From the NCBI RefSeq assembly GCF_002160525.1, contig NZ_NFKT01000033.1:1-50230 (forward strand): a stretch of DNA of 50,230 nucleotides, given 5' to 3'. Both the position numbers and the translations under genes were made by a program. The notes beneath the pieces were generated by a model, which saw only the letters and a list, made by a program, of their open reading frames with translations, was not told the DNA's origin and did not search any database. Position 1 is the stretch's first letter. Each line of letters opens with the position of its first letter. Below, in pieces: positions 1 through 9,001 of the stretch. The DNA comes from Lachnoclostridium sp. An169. Its GTDB lineage: Bacteria; Bacillota; Clostridia; Lachnospirales; Lachnospiraceae.

Positions 1-24
1 TATCATCAGTATAAGAGGATGAAG

Positions 25-117
25 ACCTGTATGTAATGGCTTTTTTAATTTGACTAGGATTGGCTATTTTAGCCTGACACTAGATGGTTATTTTAACCCG
101 ACGCTAATATAGCCAGG
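25..117. repeat. Tandem array of 24-bp degenerate direct repeats
   Basis: Three consecutive 24-bp units (25-48, 49-72, 73-96) and a shortened fourth (97-117) share the pattern of a CTAG-like core, then TGGCTATTTTAA or close variants. There are no spacers, so this is not CRISPR. Multiple short terminal repeats are typical of some insertion-sequence ends (IS21-type elements are one known case), so this may be the end of an element lying outside the window; that is inference. No open frame of note covers 1-180. Confidence 0.6.
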
Positions 118-180
118 TTAGCTAATTCCATTATATTCTGTCTTGCATTATTTATCAAGACATATAAAAAACTTCTGTAC

Positions 181-969
181 TTAACTCCCTGTACTTTTAT
201 AATGTGCCACTCCAATCCTCCATATCCCAAGTGAAAATGTGAAGAACAGAGCGCCCGCCGGAAGCGAGATCAGCCCCATGTAAGGTGCCTCCCAACCGCA
301 GACTGCCGCAGCAGGGTAATAGCTGACTACCAGAAGCGGCGCGATAAATGTGAAAAATCCCCGGATCCATCCGGGCATATAGGGCACGGGGATCCGTGTA
401 ATCTGATAACTGGCATAGGTAAATATATTGATCCAGTCCAAAGCCTTAATCGTAAAAAATGCAATTCCGGAGCTCATAATAAAGATCCCACTGTACATAA
501 GTGTTCCGCCGATGATTGCCAACAGAAGAAGCATCAGATTAAAGACGGAAAATGTCGCTTCCAACCGATTCAAAGCCCATAAGGAAATTCCAATTCCCGC
601 AAAGGCTCTGGTCAGTCTGTGCACGGATATTACAGAACCGGCAACCTGTAAGATCAAGGATTTTGGGCGGAGCAACAGGCGGTCAAAATCTCCCGAACGA
701 AGCATTTTCCATGGGAAGTTTGCAAATCCATCACAGAAAGCTTCCGCGATTCCAAAGGAAATAACCGCCAGAGAATAGATCAGAAGGATCCTTTCCATTG
801 ACCATTCTCCGATACTGCCCATACGGTAGAACATCAACACTGTGGGCAGCAGTTCAATGATGCACATGATAAACTGCTGCAGAAACGCAAGCCACCATCC
901 CTTGTATTCAAGTTTTGACAGAAGGTGCATCTTGAAAAATTTGAAAAACAAACGGATACTTTTTCCCAT
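181..969 (-). CDS. ABC-2 type export permease (COG3694-like), copy A
   Basis: Integral membrane subunit of an ABC-2 type exporter with about six predicted membrane spans. It carries the segment GDFDRLLLRP around residue 90 and ends in HYKSTGS; the copy B permease at 5503-6279 has GRFDRILLRP and ends KYTSTGS, so the two are clear paralogues. The ribosome site GGAGGATGA overlaps the stop of the upstream permease (4-bp gap), indicating translational coupling. It is the last gene of the ATPase-permease-permease set. Substrate is unknown: the family (COG4586/4587/3694) has been linked to export but not assigned a general substrate. No terminator is evident before the repeat array. Confidence 0.85.
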   Translation of the reverse strand: MGKSIRLFFKFFKMHLLSKLEYKGWWLAFLQQFIMCIIELLPTVLMFYRMGSIGEWSMERILLIYSLAVISFGIAEAFCDGFANFPWKMLRSGDFDRLLLRPKSLILQVAGSVISVHRLTRAFAGIGISLWALNRLEATFSVFNLMLLLLAIIGGTLMYSGIFIMSSGIAFFTIKALDWINIFTYASYQITRIPVPYMPGWIRGFFTFIAPLLVVSYYPAAAVCGWEAPYMGLISLPAGALFFTFSLGIWRIGVAHYKSTGS

Positions 970-973
970 TGCT

Positions 974-1792
974 TCATCCTCCCTGTACGATCAGTTTTTC
1001 TAATTTTCTGCGCATAATCAGACGGCCTGCCGCAATAAAAGCCAAAGTCCAGGCGATCTGAAGCAGGATTGCCTCTAGTGCCTGATCAGGTGCGATCGAT
1101 CCTACATAGAACCTGAGCGGCAGGTCAAAGGAACTGGCAAACGGTTGCACTGTAAGAAAAGGCTGCAGAAAATCTGGCCACATCTGCAGCGGAAAATAAA
1201 GACCGGACAGAATCTCTCCGACCAGAAGCAGGATAACGCATGGTCCCTCGCCCCAGGTTATATTGATCCGCACCGCAGTGACCAGCATATGATAGGCCGC
1301 CCAGAAAACAAAAGCTGTAACCGCCGAAACAAGAAACAGGATAAAGTAAGGCAAAGATACAGGCATACCCAGCTTATATGGTCTGGGAATGATCAATGCG
1401 ATCACTACCAGAATAATGGAACGCCACCATACGCCACCGATCCTCCATGCAGACAGCTTGGCGAACCAATGAGTATACAGATTCCATGGTCTGCATAGTT
1501 CCAGACCGATATCGCCATTTTCTATTTTGGCACGGAACTCCGGACAGATTCCATAAGGTGGGAGCATGAGCTGTTTCAGCCAGATATATGAAGCCATCTG
1601 AGTCAACGACAGGGACATACTCGAACCGCTGTTACTTCCATATTTATAAAATACAGTAAAAACTGTAATGTCGATCAGCGCGTAAAATACGCACATCACT
1701 GCACCGGAAAATGCCGCTGCCCGATACTGCAAGTTGTCAACAGTGCTGATACGGAAAAGCGAAAAAGCCGCTCTGATTGAATGTGTTTTCAT
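974..1792 (-). CDS. ABC-2 type export permease (COG4587-like), copy A
   Basis: First permease of the copy A exporter, 272 residues with about six membrane spans. It aligns with the copy B permease at 6280-7080: both have a MASYIWL/VVSYMWL-like segment near residue 65, a GDIGLELCRP/GSVCYELCRP turn near residue 90, and a C-terminal IVQGG/IVFGG. The start is set by a GGAGG ribosome site 8 to 10 bases upstream. A perfect 13-bp inverted repeat separates it from the ATPase gene upstream. It would form a heteromeric membrane pore with the 181-969 product. Confidence 0.85.
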   Translation of the reverse strand: MKTHSIRAAFSLFRISTVDNLQYRAAAFSGAVMCVFYALIDITVFTVFYKYGSNSGSSMSLSLTQMASYIWLKQLMLPPYGICPEFRAKIENGDIGLELCRPWNLYTHWFAKLSAWRIGGVWWRSIILVVIALIIPRPYKLGMPVSLPYFILFLVSAVTAFVFWAAYHMLVTAVRINITWGEGPCVILLLVGEILSGLYFPLQMWPDFLQPFLTVQPFASSFDLPLRFYVGSIAPDQALEAILLQIAWTLAFIAAGRLIMRRKLEKLIVQGG

Positions 1793-1815
1793 TTCTCATC
1801 TCCTCCAAATAACGC

Positions 1816-1859
1816 CTTAAAAAGGCTTTTAATGCCGAAACTGAATAAGCCTTTTTAAG
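1816..1859 (-). terminator. Intercistronic hairpin between ATPase and permease genes
   Basis: A perfect 13-bp inverted repeat (1816-1828 and 1847-1859) has an 18-nt loop. Read on the minus strand its 3' arm contains CCTTTTT, and the first arm includes the TAA stop of the ATPase gene. It could be a partial terminator or attenuator, or an mRNA end that makes more ATPase than permease transcript. Copy B has no such element: its ATPase and permease genes overlap by 4 bp. Confidence 0.5.
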
Positions 1860-2673
1860 TCAACAGCTTCAGGTCATGGTACATCCGCACGATCACATCA
1901 TCGATATCTTCTTTCTCTTGCGATCCAAAATGTGCCCTCAGGTCAGATAGTGATCCGTCGAACAGGAGTGTCCCCCGGCCTATCACCATTACACGGTTGC
2001 ATACCGCTTCAATATCATCCATATCATGGGTGGTCATAAAAACCGTTACTCCGCTTTTTTCATTTTCTTCTTTCAGGAATGTCCGCAGTTCCAGTTTCGA
2101 TACAGCATCGAGACCGATTGTCGGCTCGTCAAGGAAAAGGATTTGCGGGCGGTGAAGGAGAGCTGCTGCGATTTCACAACGCATTCTCTGTCCCAGAGAC
2201 AACTGACGGGCAGGTGTATTCAGCAGATCCCTGATCTGCAGCCTCTCCAGAAGTTCATAGAGCCGCTCCTCATAACTGGAATTCGGAATGTTGTAGATAT
2301 CTTTTAGTAGAGAAAATGAGTCCTTGACCGGCACATCCCACCACAGCTGACTCCGCTGTCCGAATACAACACCGATTCTGGAAACATGTTCAATCCTGTT
2401 TTTCCAGGGAATGCGCCCGTCGATTACACAGGAACCACTGTCTGGATTTAAGATCCCGCTCATGATCTTCACCGTGGTGGATTTTCCCGCCCCGTTTGGT
2501 CCGATAAAACCCACCAGTTCACCTCTGTTGATGCTAAAGCTCATTTCTTTCAGTGCTTCCACCTTCTTTTTGGTGCGGATAAACGCTCCTTTCAGCAAGC
2601 TCCATTTCCCCTCCAGACGTTCATATACAACAAATTCTTTATGTATTTTCTCCATTCGGATCAACTTGTCCAT
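1855..2673 (-). CDS. ABC-2 exporter ATPase (COG4586-like), copy A, shortened C-terminus
   Basis: Cytoplasmic ATPase of the copy A exporter. Walker A is GPNGAGKST (about residue 58), the signature is LSLGQRMRCE, Walker B is ILFLDEPTIGLD, and the switch histidine lies in TTHDMDD. It closely matches the copy B ATPase (7077-8042) up to residue 240. There copy B continues with a roughly 50-residue extra domain, whereas copy A jumps straight to the shared terminal helix (DVIVRMYHDLK versus EIVIQMYKDYQ). The start overlaps the upstream nitrilase gene by 13 bp and has a GGAG ribosome site. Substrate unknown. Confidence 0.9.
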   Translation of the reverse strand: MDKLIRMEKIHKEFVVYERLEGKWSLLKGAFIRTKKKVEALKEMSFSINRGELVGFIGPNGAGKSTTVKIMSGILNPDSGSCVIDGRIPWKNRIEHVSRIGVVFGQRSQLWWDVPVKDSFSLLKDIYNIPNSSYEERLYELLERLQIRDLLNTPARQLSLGQRMRCEIAAALLHRPQILFLDEPTIGLDAVSKLELRTFLKEENEKSGVTVFMTTHDMDDIEAVCNRVMVIGRGTLLFDGSLSDLRAHFGSQEKEDIDDVIVRMYHDLKLLT

Positions 2674-3479
2674 ATCTTTTCTGCTCCTTTATCAATGTCT
2701 TCTTCTTTTTTTGCTGTCAGCCAGTCCGAAATTTTCTTTCTGCCCTCTTCTCCCCAGTTTAATGGAGTGTTCTGCAGATCATAGACAAGCAGTCCTTCTT
2801 CATTTCTTGGTTGTTCTTTCAATATTCGTCCTGATCTGTCGCATATCATTGTCGGCGCTGTCTGGCAGGGAAATATGTTATTGACTGACAATATATATGT
2901 AACATTTTCTACTGCGCGGGTCTGAATGTGAGATTTTATCATCTCATATCTGTGATCATCCTTCTGATCAGAGACATCATTAAAAAGAATAATATTAAGA
3001 TCCGTATGATGGTGATATAGTTCCCTGAAAAATTCGGGAAATCTGATCTCAAAACAAATTCTGACTCCGACTTTTAATCCACCTAACTCAAACACTCCAG
3101 TAGTATTTTCAAACTTAAAATTGTCTGCATCCCATCCCCATAAGGCTCTTTTGTGATAAGACATCATCTTTCTGTCAGGTGTAAACAAGAGAGCGCTATT
3201 GAAGTAATTGTCACAATTTTTTGTAACGCTTCCAAGAATAACAAATATATCATTCCCGGAAGCAATATTCCTAATCTCTTTATATGCAAGTTCACAATGC
3301 TTAAAATTTACAGCGGCAGAATTTTTTATATTTTTCGGAGGATATCCCGTTAATGCACACTCTGGGAAAGCTAAGATCTTTATATCATTCTGACTTGCCA
3401 GAGTAATCGCTCTCTTAATAGTATTTAGATTACAAAGTACATCATCTGAAATTTCAAATTGATAAGCCCCAATTTTCAT
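2661..3479 (-). CDS. Carbon-nitrogen hydrolase (nitrilase superfamily amidohydrolase)
   Basis: A 272-residue cytoplasmic enzyme of the nitrilase/omega-amidase superfamily, which cleaves C-N bonds of amides or nitriles. The Glu-Lys-Cys triad is visible: Glu in FPECALTGYP (near residue 40), Lys in SYHKRALWGWD (near 115) and Cys in VGVRICFEIRFPE (near 142). Length is normal for the family. The 13-bp overlap with the ATPase gene suggests co-expression and perhaps processing of an exported or protective metabolite; that is inference. The ribosome site is GGGGGAT, 6-7 bases from the ATG. Substrate cannot be predicted. Confidence 0.88.
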   Translation of the reverse strand: MKIGAYQFEISDDVLCNLNTIKRAITLASQNDIKILAFPECALTGYPPKNIKNSAAVNFKHCELAYKEIRNIASGNDIFVILGSVTKNCDNYFNSALLFTPDRKMMSYHKRALWGWDADNFKFENTTGVFELGGLKVGVRICFEIRFPEFFRELYHHHTDLNIILFNDVSDQKDDHRYEMIKSHIQTRAVENVTYILSVNNIFPCQTAPTMICDRSGRILKEQPRNEEGLLVYDLQNTPLNWGEEGRKKISDWLTAKKEEDIDKGAEKIWTS

Positions 3480-3542
3480 GCCGGTATCCCCCTGTCAACT
3501 TTCCCGAAATTCCATAGTTTATCCTTTATATTTTGCAGAATC

Positions 3543-5411
3543 TTAACCTTTCTTAAGCCCCCAAGCATCACACTCTTCCGTCTCCGCCATATTCCCCGCC
3601 AGGATTCTCCCGTCTTCATCCAGCATACGCAGCGGATTAATGGCAGAGTCAAATCCTTTGTTCCAGTCATAGCCAATCAGGTCAAGATATTCATCTTTTT
3701 TCTCATATAAGGTGGGACATCCGGGTTCTGTGCGGAAGAGTTCTTCCCACTCCTCCCACAACTTCTCATACTCATCTACTGCCTTCTCGACTTCCTGCTT
3801 TCGTCCGCCGAGCACTGCAAACACATTGGCGCGGTACATGACTTCATATAAAGAGTACAGATAAAATCCGTACCGACAAGTCGTGACAATGTATCTCTTT
3901 ATCGCCAGATCGTCTGACAGGCGTTGTGCCAGACGGCAGATATCTTCCCATATTTCCACACTGCGGCGCTTCTCTTTCAGAAGCAGGTCAGTCTGTCCGA
4001 CGCCGACAGCGTTCCGGATGTTGAGCATCAGGCGGGAATATTCGATGTTCTGATCTCTTGTCCAGAATACATCCCAGGAGAGGTTTTCGCTGTTTGTTCC
4101 CCGTCCCAGAAGGACCGCCCGTTCTGACTGCATGAGGATCTCATAAAAGATCACGGCATCTTTTTCGTTCATTCCAAGCTCTTCTCTGGCATACTTCATG
4201 GCATAATAGCGGTCTGAGCAAGAAGGATCTTTTGCCCAGGATGAAATGACATAAGTATTGACGTCCGCCCACAATTCCTCTCCATGCTCTACGGCCACCG
4301 TTCCGTCTTTTCCGTTTCTCCCGTTAATATAAGGACCGTCCCATCCGCCGCCTCTGGGCCAGATCCAGACGCCGGCGATCCGTGAGTTGTTTTCTCCTAC
4401 ACTGCTACAGCTATCTGCCTCGCCTCCGTTGCGGTCAGCATAGTCACTTTCAGCAGAGTGCCTGTCCGCACTATCCCTGCTGTCTCCAAAGATCTCCGAG
4501 AGAGATTGGACTTCATTTTCCTTCATCAGCCACTTAAATTCCTCGAATCCAGAGATCACACCACTTCCGATATAATTGGGATACGCGCCTTTGCCTTCGT
4601 ATTCTCTCGCCGCCTGTATCTCTACAACCTGGCGGTGTTTTCCTTTATTGAGGGACTGGTTGAAGGGGAAATCCCGGTGGAAATCTCCGGCGGTATGTTT
4701 GATGCAGAAGAAGAACTTCTCATGGGGTTCGATCTGTCCGCTGATCTGCAGATAGCACTCCGGATCATACTGAAATGCCCCGAATCCCCAGGTACGGTAA
4801 TAGATTTTTCTATTGTGCTGACGGCAGACTTTCTCCATCAGGTACCGGATCAGAAACAGATGAGCTTCCACCTCATCTCCGAGGATCGGATTGTTGCCAA
4901 AATGCCAGGGCGTCCCATAGGCCTCTCCGACATAAGTCTCCCCAAAACGGATATAAATGCCGGACACCTCCGGAAACTCGGAAAAAATTTCATCGAAAAG
5001 GACATCCATAATCTCCTTCATCTTTGGCTTCCGGATATCGATTTTGTGATCTTCATTGAAGATCTCCGGATAAATGCTTCCGATCCGTTTGGGTAGCACG
5101 ATGATATCCATCATAAAAAGCACATCCAGGCCGCATTGCTGTGCCTCCCTGTACTTTTTCTTCAGATCCTTTTTCCGCTCCAGAACCCAGAGCCTCTCTT
5201 CGCTCCCGGCGGGAAAGACTTTCTCTCTGTCCGGATTCGCCGCATCCAGTCCATCCCATAAGAGCGCGAACTGGGCGCAGTCGAAAAGATCGAACACTTT
5301 CCCGTCAAAATTTCTTTTTTTCAGGAAATGCGGGTCGTTATATTTCGACTCATAGGGAGCCAGACCCGGATTATTGTGAATCATACTGTGAGTGAAAAGT
5401 TTTGATTTCAT
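3543..5411 (-). CDS. Putative TIM-barrel glycoside hydrolase, distant GH67-like
   Basis: A 622-residue cytoplasmic protein without signal peptide. The middle contains segments expected of a barrel hydrolase: IYIRFGETYVGEAYGTPWHF near residue 155, YYRTWGFGAF near 205, and VEIQAAREYEGKG near 265. The last resembles the FQ-x-x-x-EY-x-G element of GH67 alpha-glucuronidases. The C-terminal third is helical. Residues about 305-345 form a Ser/Asp/Glu-rich stretch that looks like an inserted loop. The ribosome site AAGGAGGG is strong. It lies 90 bp after copy B and 63 bp before the nitrilase gene. Glycosidase assignment is inference from short motifs; family membership should be treated as open. Confidence 0.5.
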   Translation of the reverse strand: MKSKLFTHSMIHNNPGLAPYESKYNDPHFLKKRNFDGKVFDLFDCAQFALLWDGLDAANPDREKVFPAGSEERLWVLERKKDLKKKYREAQQCGLDVLFMMDIIVLPKRIGSIYPEIFNEDHKIDIRKPKMKEIMDVLFDEIFSEFPEVSGIYIRFGETYVGEAYGTPWHFGNNPILGDEVEAHLFLIRYLMEKVCRQHNRKIYYRTWGFGAFQYDPECYLQISGQIEPHEKFFFCIKHTAGDFHRDFPFNQSLNKGKHRQVVEIQAAREYEGKGAYPNYIGSGVISGFEEFKWLMKENEVQSLSEIFGDSRDSADRHSAESDYADRNGGEADSCSSVGENNSRIAGVWIWPRGGGWDGPYINGRNGKDGTVAVEHGEELWADVNTYVISSWAKDPSCSDRYYAMKYAREELGMNEKDAVIFYEILMQSERAVLLGRGTNSENLSWDVFWTRDQNIEYSRLMLNIRNAVGVGQTDLLLKEKRRSVEIWEDICRLAQRLSDDLAIKRYIVTTCRYGFYLYSLYEVMYRANVFAVLGGRKQEVEKAVDEYEKLWEEWEELFRTEPGCPTLYEKKDEYLDLIGYDWNKGFDSAINPLRMLDEDGRILAGNMAETEECDAWGLKKG

Positions 5412-5502
5412 TTTTCTACCCTCCTTCAGAAACTGTCAATCCAAAGAGTTTGTTAATAATGTCAAATTGATCATTTTTCTCTGCATTACGAAATGAACTA
5501 TA

Positions 5503-6279
5503 TTAAGATCCCGTAGAAGTATATTTTTTCACTCCTATTTTCCAAAATATCACCACCAGCACTGTATAGGGTATTACAAACAGCGGTGTAAAAGCATATA
5601 GCATATTTCCTGTTTTTCCGGTAAGATAGCTTATAGGATAATACTGGATACAGGCAACTGGCACAACATATGTAAATATCTTAAGAACTTTATCACCGTA
5701 AACTGCAAAAGGATACTTTCCGAATTCCCTGCTCCCATCGGTAAATATATTGAATATTTCTAATCCTTGTGTTGTAAAAAAACAAATCGTTGCATATAAA
5801 ATGAATAGAGAAACAAATAAAACAAAACCGCATATTTGTATTTCCAGTAAAACAAATATGTTAAAAAAATTCCATACTATCTTACTTCTAGGCAATACCC
5901 ATATATATATCAAAATTGCTTGAAACAACCTTCCTAACCTACTAATTTCAAAAGTTGCTCCTAAAATCTGAAGAATTGCCCCTCTTGGTCGTAATAAAAT
6001 CCTGTCAAATCTTCCATCTGATATTAAATACGGAAATGTGTCAAATCCTCTTGCGAAAAATTCTGCTAAAGAAAAGGCAAATGTTATATTTGAATAACAT
6101 AATAGTATTTCCTCGTAAGTAAAGCCACCTAATGAATTAAACTGTGAAAACAAAAAGTTTATTCCTAAAAGAGAGAACAACGAGGTTAGAAATTGACCAA
6201 TTATAGTAAGTATTGCTGACTTCTTATACTGGGAAATGGACATAAAATAGGCCTTTAAATATTGAATATATAGAATCAT
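5503..6279 (-). CDS. ABC-2 type export permease (COG3694-like), copy B
   Basis: Integral membrane exporter subunit, 258 residues with about six spans, paralogous to 181-969 (GRFDRILLRP motif, C-terminal TSTGS). Its ATG directly follows the TAA stop of the upstream permease, and GGAGG lies in that gene's last codons, so translation is coupled. The gene and its three upstream partners are much richer in A and T than the carbohydrate genes nearby, with many AAA, ATA and TTA codons. This suggests a separate origin from copy A. Substrate unknown. Confidence 0.85.
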   Translation of the reverse strand: MILYIQYLKAYFMSISQYKKSAILTIIGQFLTSLFSLLGINFLFSQFNSLGGFTYEEILLCYSNITFAFSLAEFFARGFDTFPYLISDGRFDRILLRPRGAILQILGATFEISRLGRLFQAILIYIWVLPRSKIVWNFFNIFVLLEIQICGFVLFVSLFILYATICFFTTQGLEIFNIFTDGSREFGKYPFAVYGDKVLKIFTYVVPVACIQYYPISYLTGKTGNMLYAFTPLFVIPYTVLVVIFWKIGVKKYTSTGS

Positions 6280-7080
6280 TTATCCTCCAAACACTATCAC
6301 TTTTTTAATAGCTTTCTGCATTAAAATATTTCCAACTAAAATAAAAATCAATACCCAAATAGTTTGCATGAAAAGCGAGTATATAATTTCAAAACCAGCT
6401 ATACTTCCGCAAAAAATCTGTAAAGGTATATTCTGCATATATGTAAATGGAGAAATTGCCAAAATTTTATTCATCCATTCCGGAAAAAAAGCTAAGGGTA
6501 TAACTGCTCCTGTCATAAAATCTAAAAGTGCAGACAAAATCATTTTTATTCCTAGAGGTGAAATTATAAAAAAAACTATAATATAAATAAGCATGCAAAA
6601 TGAAACAACCAATACCAGTGATAAACACATGGAAATAATGAATGCAAAAAATTCATAGCTTTTTATTTCCCATCTTAACCTAAATTCCCCTGGCAATATA
6701 GATGAAACCAATATAATGGGTATACATTTAGGAAGAGCCTTTCCTATTCTTCTCGCCACATTTTGAAAAAACCAACTATTGTATAACTTCATTGGGCGAC
6801 ACAATTCATAACAAACAGAGCCGCTTACAATCGAATTAAGTATTTTAGAATCTAAGGACCATGTTGCAAATAAAGAATAAAACGCTTGCTGAAGCCACAT
6901 ATATGATACAACCTGTTGGAAACTCATATTAGTATTATTATTACTTAAGTAGAATGTACGATATAATAAAATGTTCATTACAGCCCAACAGAATTGAACA
7001 ATAACCCCCGCATATGAGGCTATCTTGTATTGTATCTGATTACTTAAACTAATTTTTATATATGCAATAAAAGTTCTCAT
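6280..7080 (-). CDS. ABC-2 type export permease (COG4587-like), copy B
   Basis: 266 residues, about six membrane spans, paralogous to 974-1792. The start codon overlaps the stop of the ATPase gene in an ATGA arrangement (4 bp), the usual sign of coupled translation for subunits of one complex. The product should pair with the 5503-6279 permease and the 7077-8042 ATPase. Strong AT bias is shared by the cassette. Confidence 0.86.
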   Translation of the reverse strand: MRTFIAYIKISLSNQIQYKIASYAGVIVQFCWAVMNILLYRTFYLSNNNTNMSFQQVVSYMWLQQAFYSLFATWSLDSKILNSIVSGSVCYELCRPMKLYNSWFFQNVARRIGKALPKCIPIILVSSILPGEFRLRWEIKSYEFFAFIISMCLSLVLVVSFCMLIYIIVFFIISPLGIKMILSALLDFMTGAVIPLAFFPEWMNKILAISPFTYMQNIPLQIFCGSIAGFEIIYSLFMQTIWVLIFILVGNILMQKAIKKVIVFGG

Positions 7081-8042
7081 ACCTGATAGTCCTTATACAT
7101 CTGAATTACAATTTCTTCTGTCGATAAATCGTGTGATGTTATATCAATAATCTCCGATCTACTAATCAAATATTTAATAGCTGATTCTTCAGTAATCTTT
7201 TTTTTATCCAATTTAACGGTAAAATATCCCTCATCTTCATCCTTAATTTCTATTCCTTCGATAAGATTAGGTTTATTACCCTTGCATTTAATATAAACCA
7301 TCTTTTTATTATATTTCTGTTTAATAGTTTCAATTTCTCCGTCAAATAATATTTTCCCTTTTGCCAGAAAAATAATTCTTTTTGTTAGCATCTCTATATC
7401 TTGCATGTCATGAGTTGTTAACAGTAATGTAAGATTTGATTCTTTATTAATATTTTTTATAAATTGTCTGACTGATTTTTTTGAAACAGCGTCTAATCCT
7501 ATAGTTGGTTCATCCAGAAAAAGTATTCGAGGTTCATGTAAAAGAGCTGCTACAATCTCACATCGCATCCTCTGTCCTAAAGACAATTGTCTTGCCGGAA
7601 TGTTTATGAGCGAATCCAAATCTAACATATCTGTAAGTCTAAATAAGGTTCTTTTATATTGATTCTTAGGTATCTTGTAAATCTCTTTTAACAAATTATA
7701 GGATTCTATGACAGGTAAATCCCACCATAGTTGTGACCGCTGACCAAAAACAACACCAATATTTTTTACATACTTTACACGTTCTTCCCAAGGTACCATA
7801 CCATTAATGGTGCATTTTCCAGAATCCGGCGTTAATATCCCACTCAGTATTTTTATAGTGCTGCTCTTTCCGGCACCATTCGGTCCAATATAGCCAACCA
7901 TTTCTCCATCTTCAACAGAAAAACTAATATTATCTAATGCTTCAATTTGCTTTCTTGTCTTAAAGAAAAGATTCCGTATTTTTGTTTTTTCTCTTTTTTC
8001 AGACACGTAATAGCTTTTACTTATATTTTCTACTTTGATCAT
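7077..8042 (-). CDS. ABC-2 exporter ATPase (COG4586-like), copy B, full length
   Basis: 321-residue ATPase with Walker A GPNGAGKSS, signature LSLGQRMRCE, Walker B ILFLDEPTIGLD and switch His in TTHDMQD. After the nucleotide domain it has an extra alpha/beta segment (about residues 250-305) of the kind often found at the C-terminus of ABC-2 ATPases, then a terminal helix shared with copy A. It follows the phosphotransferase gene by 39 bp and overlaps the next permease gene. It should energise export by the two copy B permeases. Confidence 0.92.
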   Translation of the reverse strand: MIKVENISKSYYVSEKREKTKIRNLFFKTRKQIEALDNISFSVEDGEMVGYIGPNGAGKSSTIKILSGILTPDSGKCTINGMVPWEERVKYVKNIGVVFGQRSQLWWDLPVIESYNLLKEIYKIPKNQYKRTLFRLTDMLDLDSLINIPARQLSLGQRMRCEIVAALLHEPRILFLDEPTIGLDAVSKKSVRQFIKNINKESNLTLLLTTHDMQDIEMLTKRIIFLAKGKILFDGEIETIKQKYNKKMVYIKCKGNKPNLIEGIEIKDEDEGYFTVKLDKKKITEESAIKYLISRSEIIDITSHDLSTEEIVIQMYKDYQV

Positions 8043-8081
8043 ATCTTCCTATTTCCGATATTTAATAATAATTGCATTACA

Positions 8082-8972
8082 CTATTGTTTATTAGTAGAC
8101 TTTAACAGTTTTTCTTCTTTTAATGCCCAATCCGGAATACTTTGCGAAAAATCTTTAAAATCTTTCAAAATTTCCCGAGTCTGCCGCAGCATTATATCCA
8201 CTTGTTTTTTGCTTATTTTTGAAGCCCACGCCACAGATGAAATAATATAAAATGCCATATACAGTCCAAGTAACTTCCAAAATTCGTTTGGAATACACCC
8301 ATTAAAATATCCCCATATTCGTCCATAAGCAAATCTAGTGCTTACATTTTTGCACCATATTATTTTTGTAAACTCTTCCCATGGGTCTCCAAAATCCATT
8401 CTATCAAAGTCAATCACATATAAATCATTTCCATCAATAACAAAATTCCCTATGTGATAGTCTCCATGTTGTAATGAAACCGGTCTGCCCTTTAGTAAAT
8501 ACCTATTTGCATCGATATAATCTGTAATGTATTTCTCCTCTTTTAAGACTAATCCACATTCTCTATACTGCTTTATTTTTCTATCTATTTTTTTGTTAAA
8601 GTATTCTTCCCAAACCATATCTGTTTTTTTTATTTTATGTATTTCTTTTAGGTAGGCGCCGGCTTTTTGACCAAAAACAAATTGTTCTTCCTTAGAATAG
8701 TTAGTTAAAATTTTTCTTGCATCTTCACCTCTTACCCATTCAAATATCATATAAGTATGATATTCATCTTTTTCAAGTAATACCGGTATCGGCATATTAA
8801 TTTTATGGTCATCATAAAGATTTTTTAGTAAATTAAACTGTGATCGCTTTTTATCGTAGCTATTCACATCACTTACTCTTAACAAACAATTTATTCCATT
8901 ATAATCAATGAGAAATTTTTTATCATTTGACCATCCCTCTTTAACTTCCTGAATAACTTTATAAATGTTCAT
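8082..8972 (-). CDS. APH/choline-kinase-like phosphotransferase
   Basis: 296-residue kinase of the aminoglycoside phosphotransferase/choline kinase fold. The catalytic loop is HGDYHIGNF (near residue 185) and the metal-binding motif is IDFDR (near 203). Members phosphorylate small hydroxylated molecules (aminoglycosides, macrolides, choline, sugars, nucleosides), so the substrate cannot be read from these motifs. It is the first gene of the AT-rich copy B cassette. A kinase with an exporter suits either self-protection or phosphorylation of a metabolite before or after transport; both are inference. The ribosome site is AGGTGAG. Confidence 0.85.
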   Translation of the reverse strand: MNIYKVIQEVKEGWSNDKKFLIDYNGINCLLRVSDVNSYDKKRSQFNLLKNLYDDHKINMPIPVLLEKDEYHTYMIFEWVRGEDARKILTNYSKEEQFVFGQKAGAYLKEIHKIKKTDMVWEEYFNKKIDRKIKQYRECGLVLKEEKYITDYIDANRYLLKGRPVSLQHGDYHIGNFVIDGNDLYVIDFDRMDFGDPWEEFTKIIWCKNVSTRFAYGRIWGYFNGCIPNEFWKLLGLYMAFYIISSVAWASKISKKQVDIMLRQTREILKDFKDFSQSIPDWALKEEKLLKSTNKQ

Positions 8973-9001
8973 TCTATGTTCTCACCTCGACTTTCATTTT
9001 T

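Noticed and set aside
25..117. Possible CRISPR array
   Set aside because: Units are directly adjacent, diverged and lack spacers; no cas genes are present.
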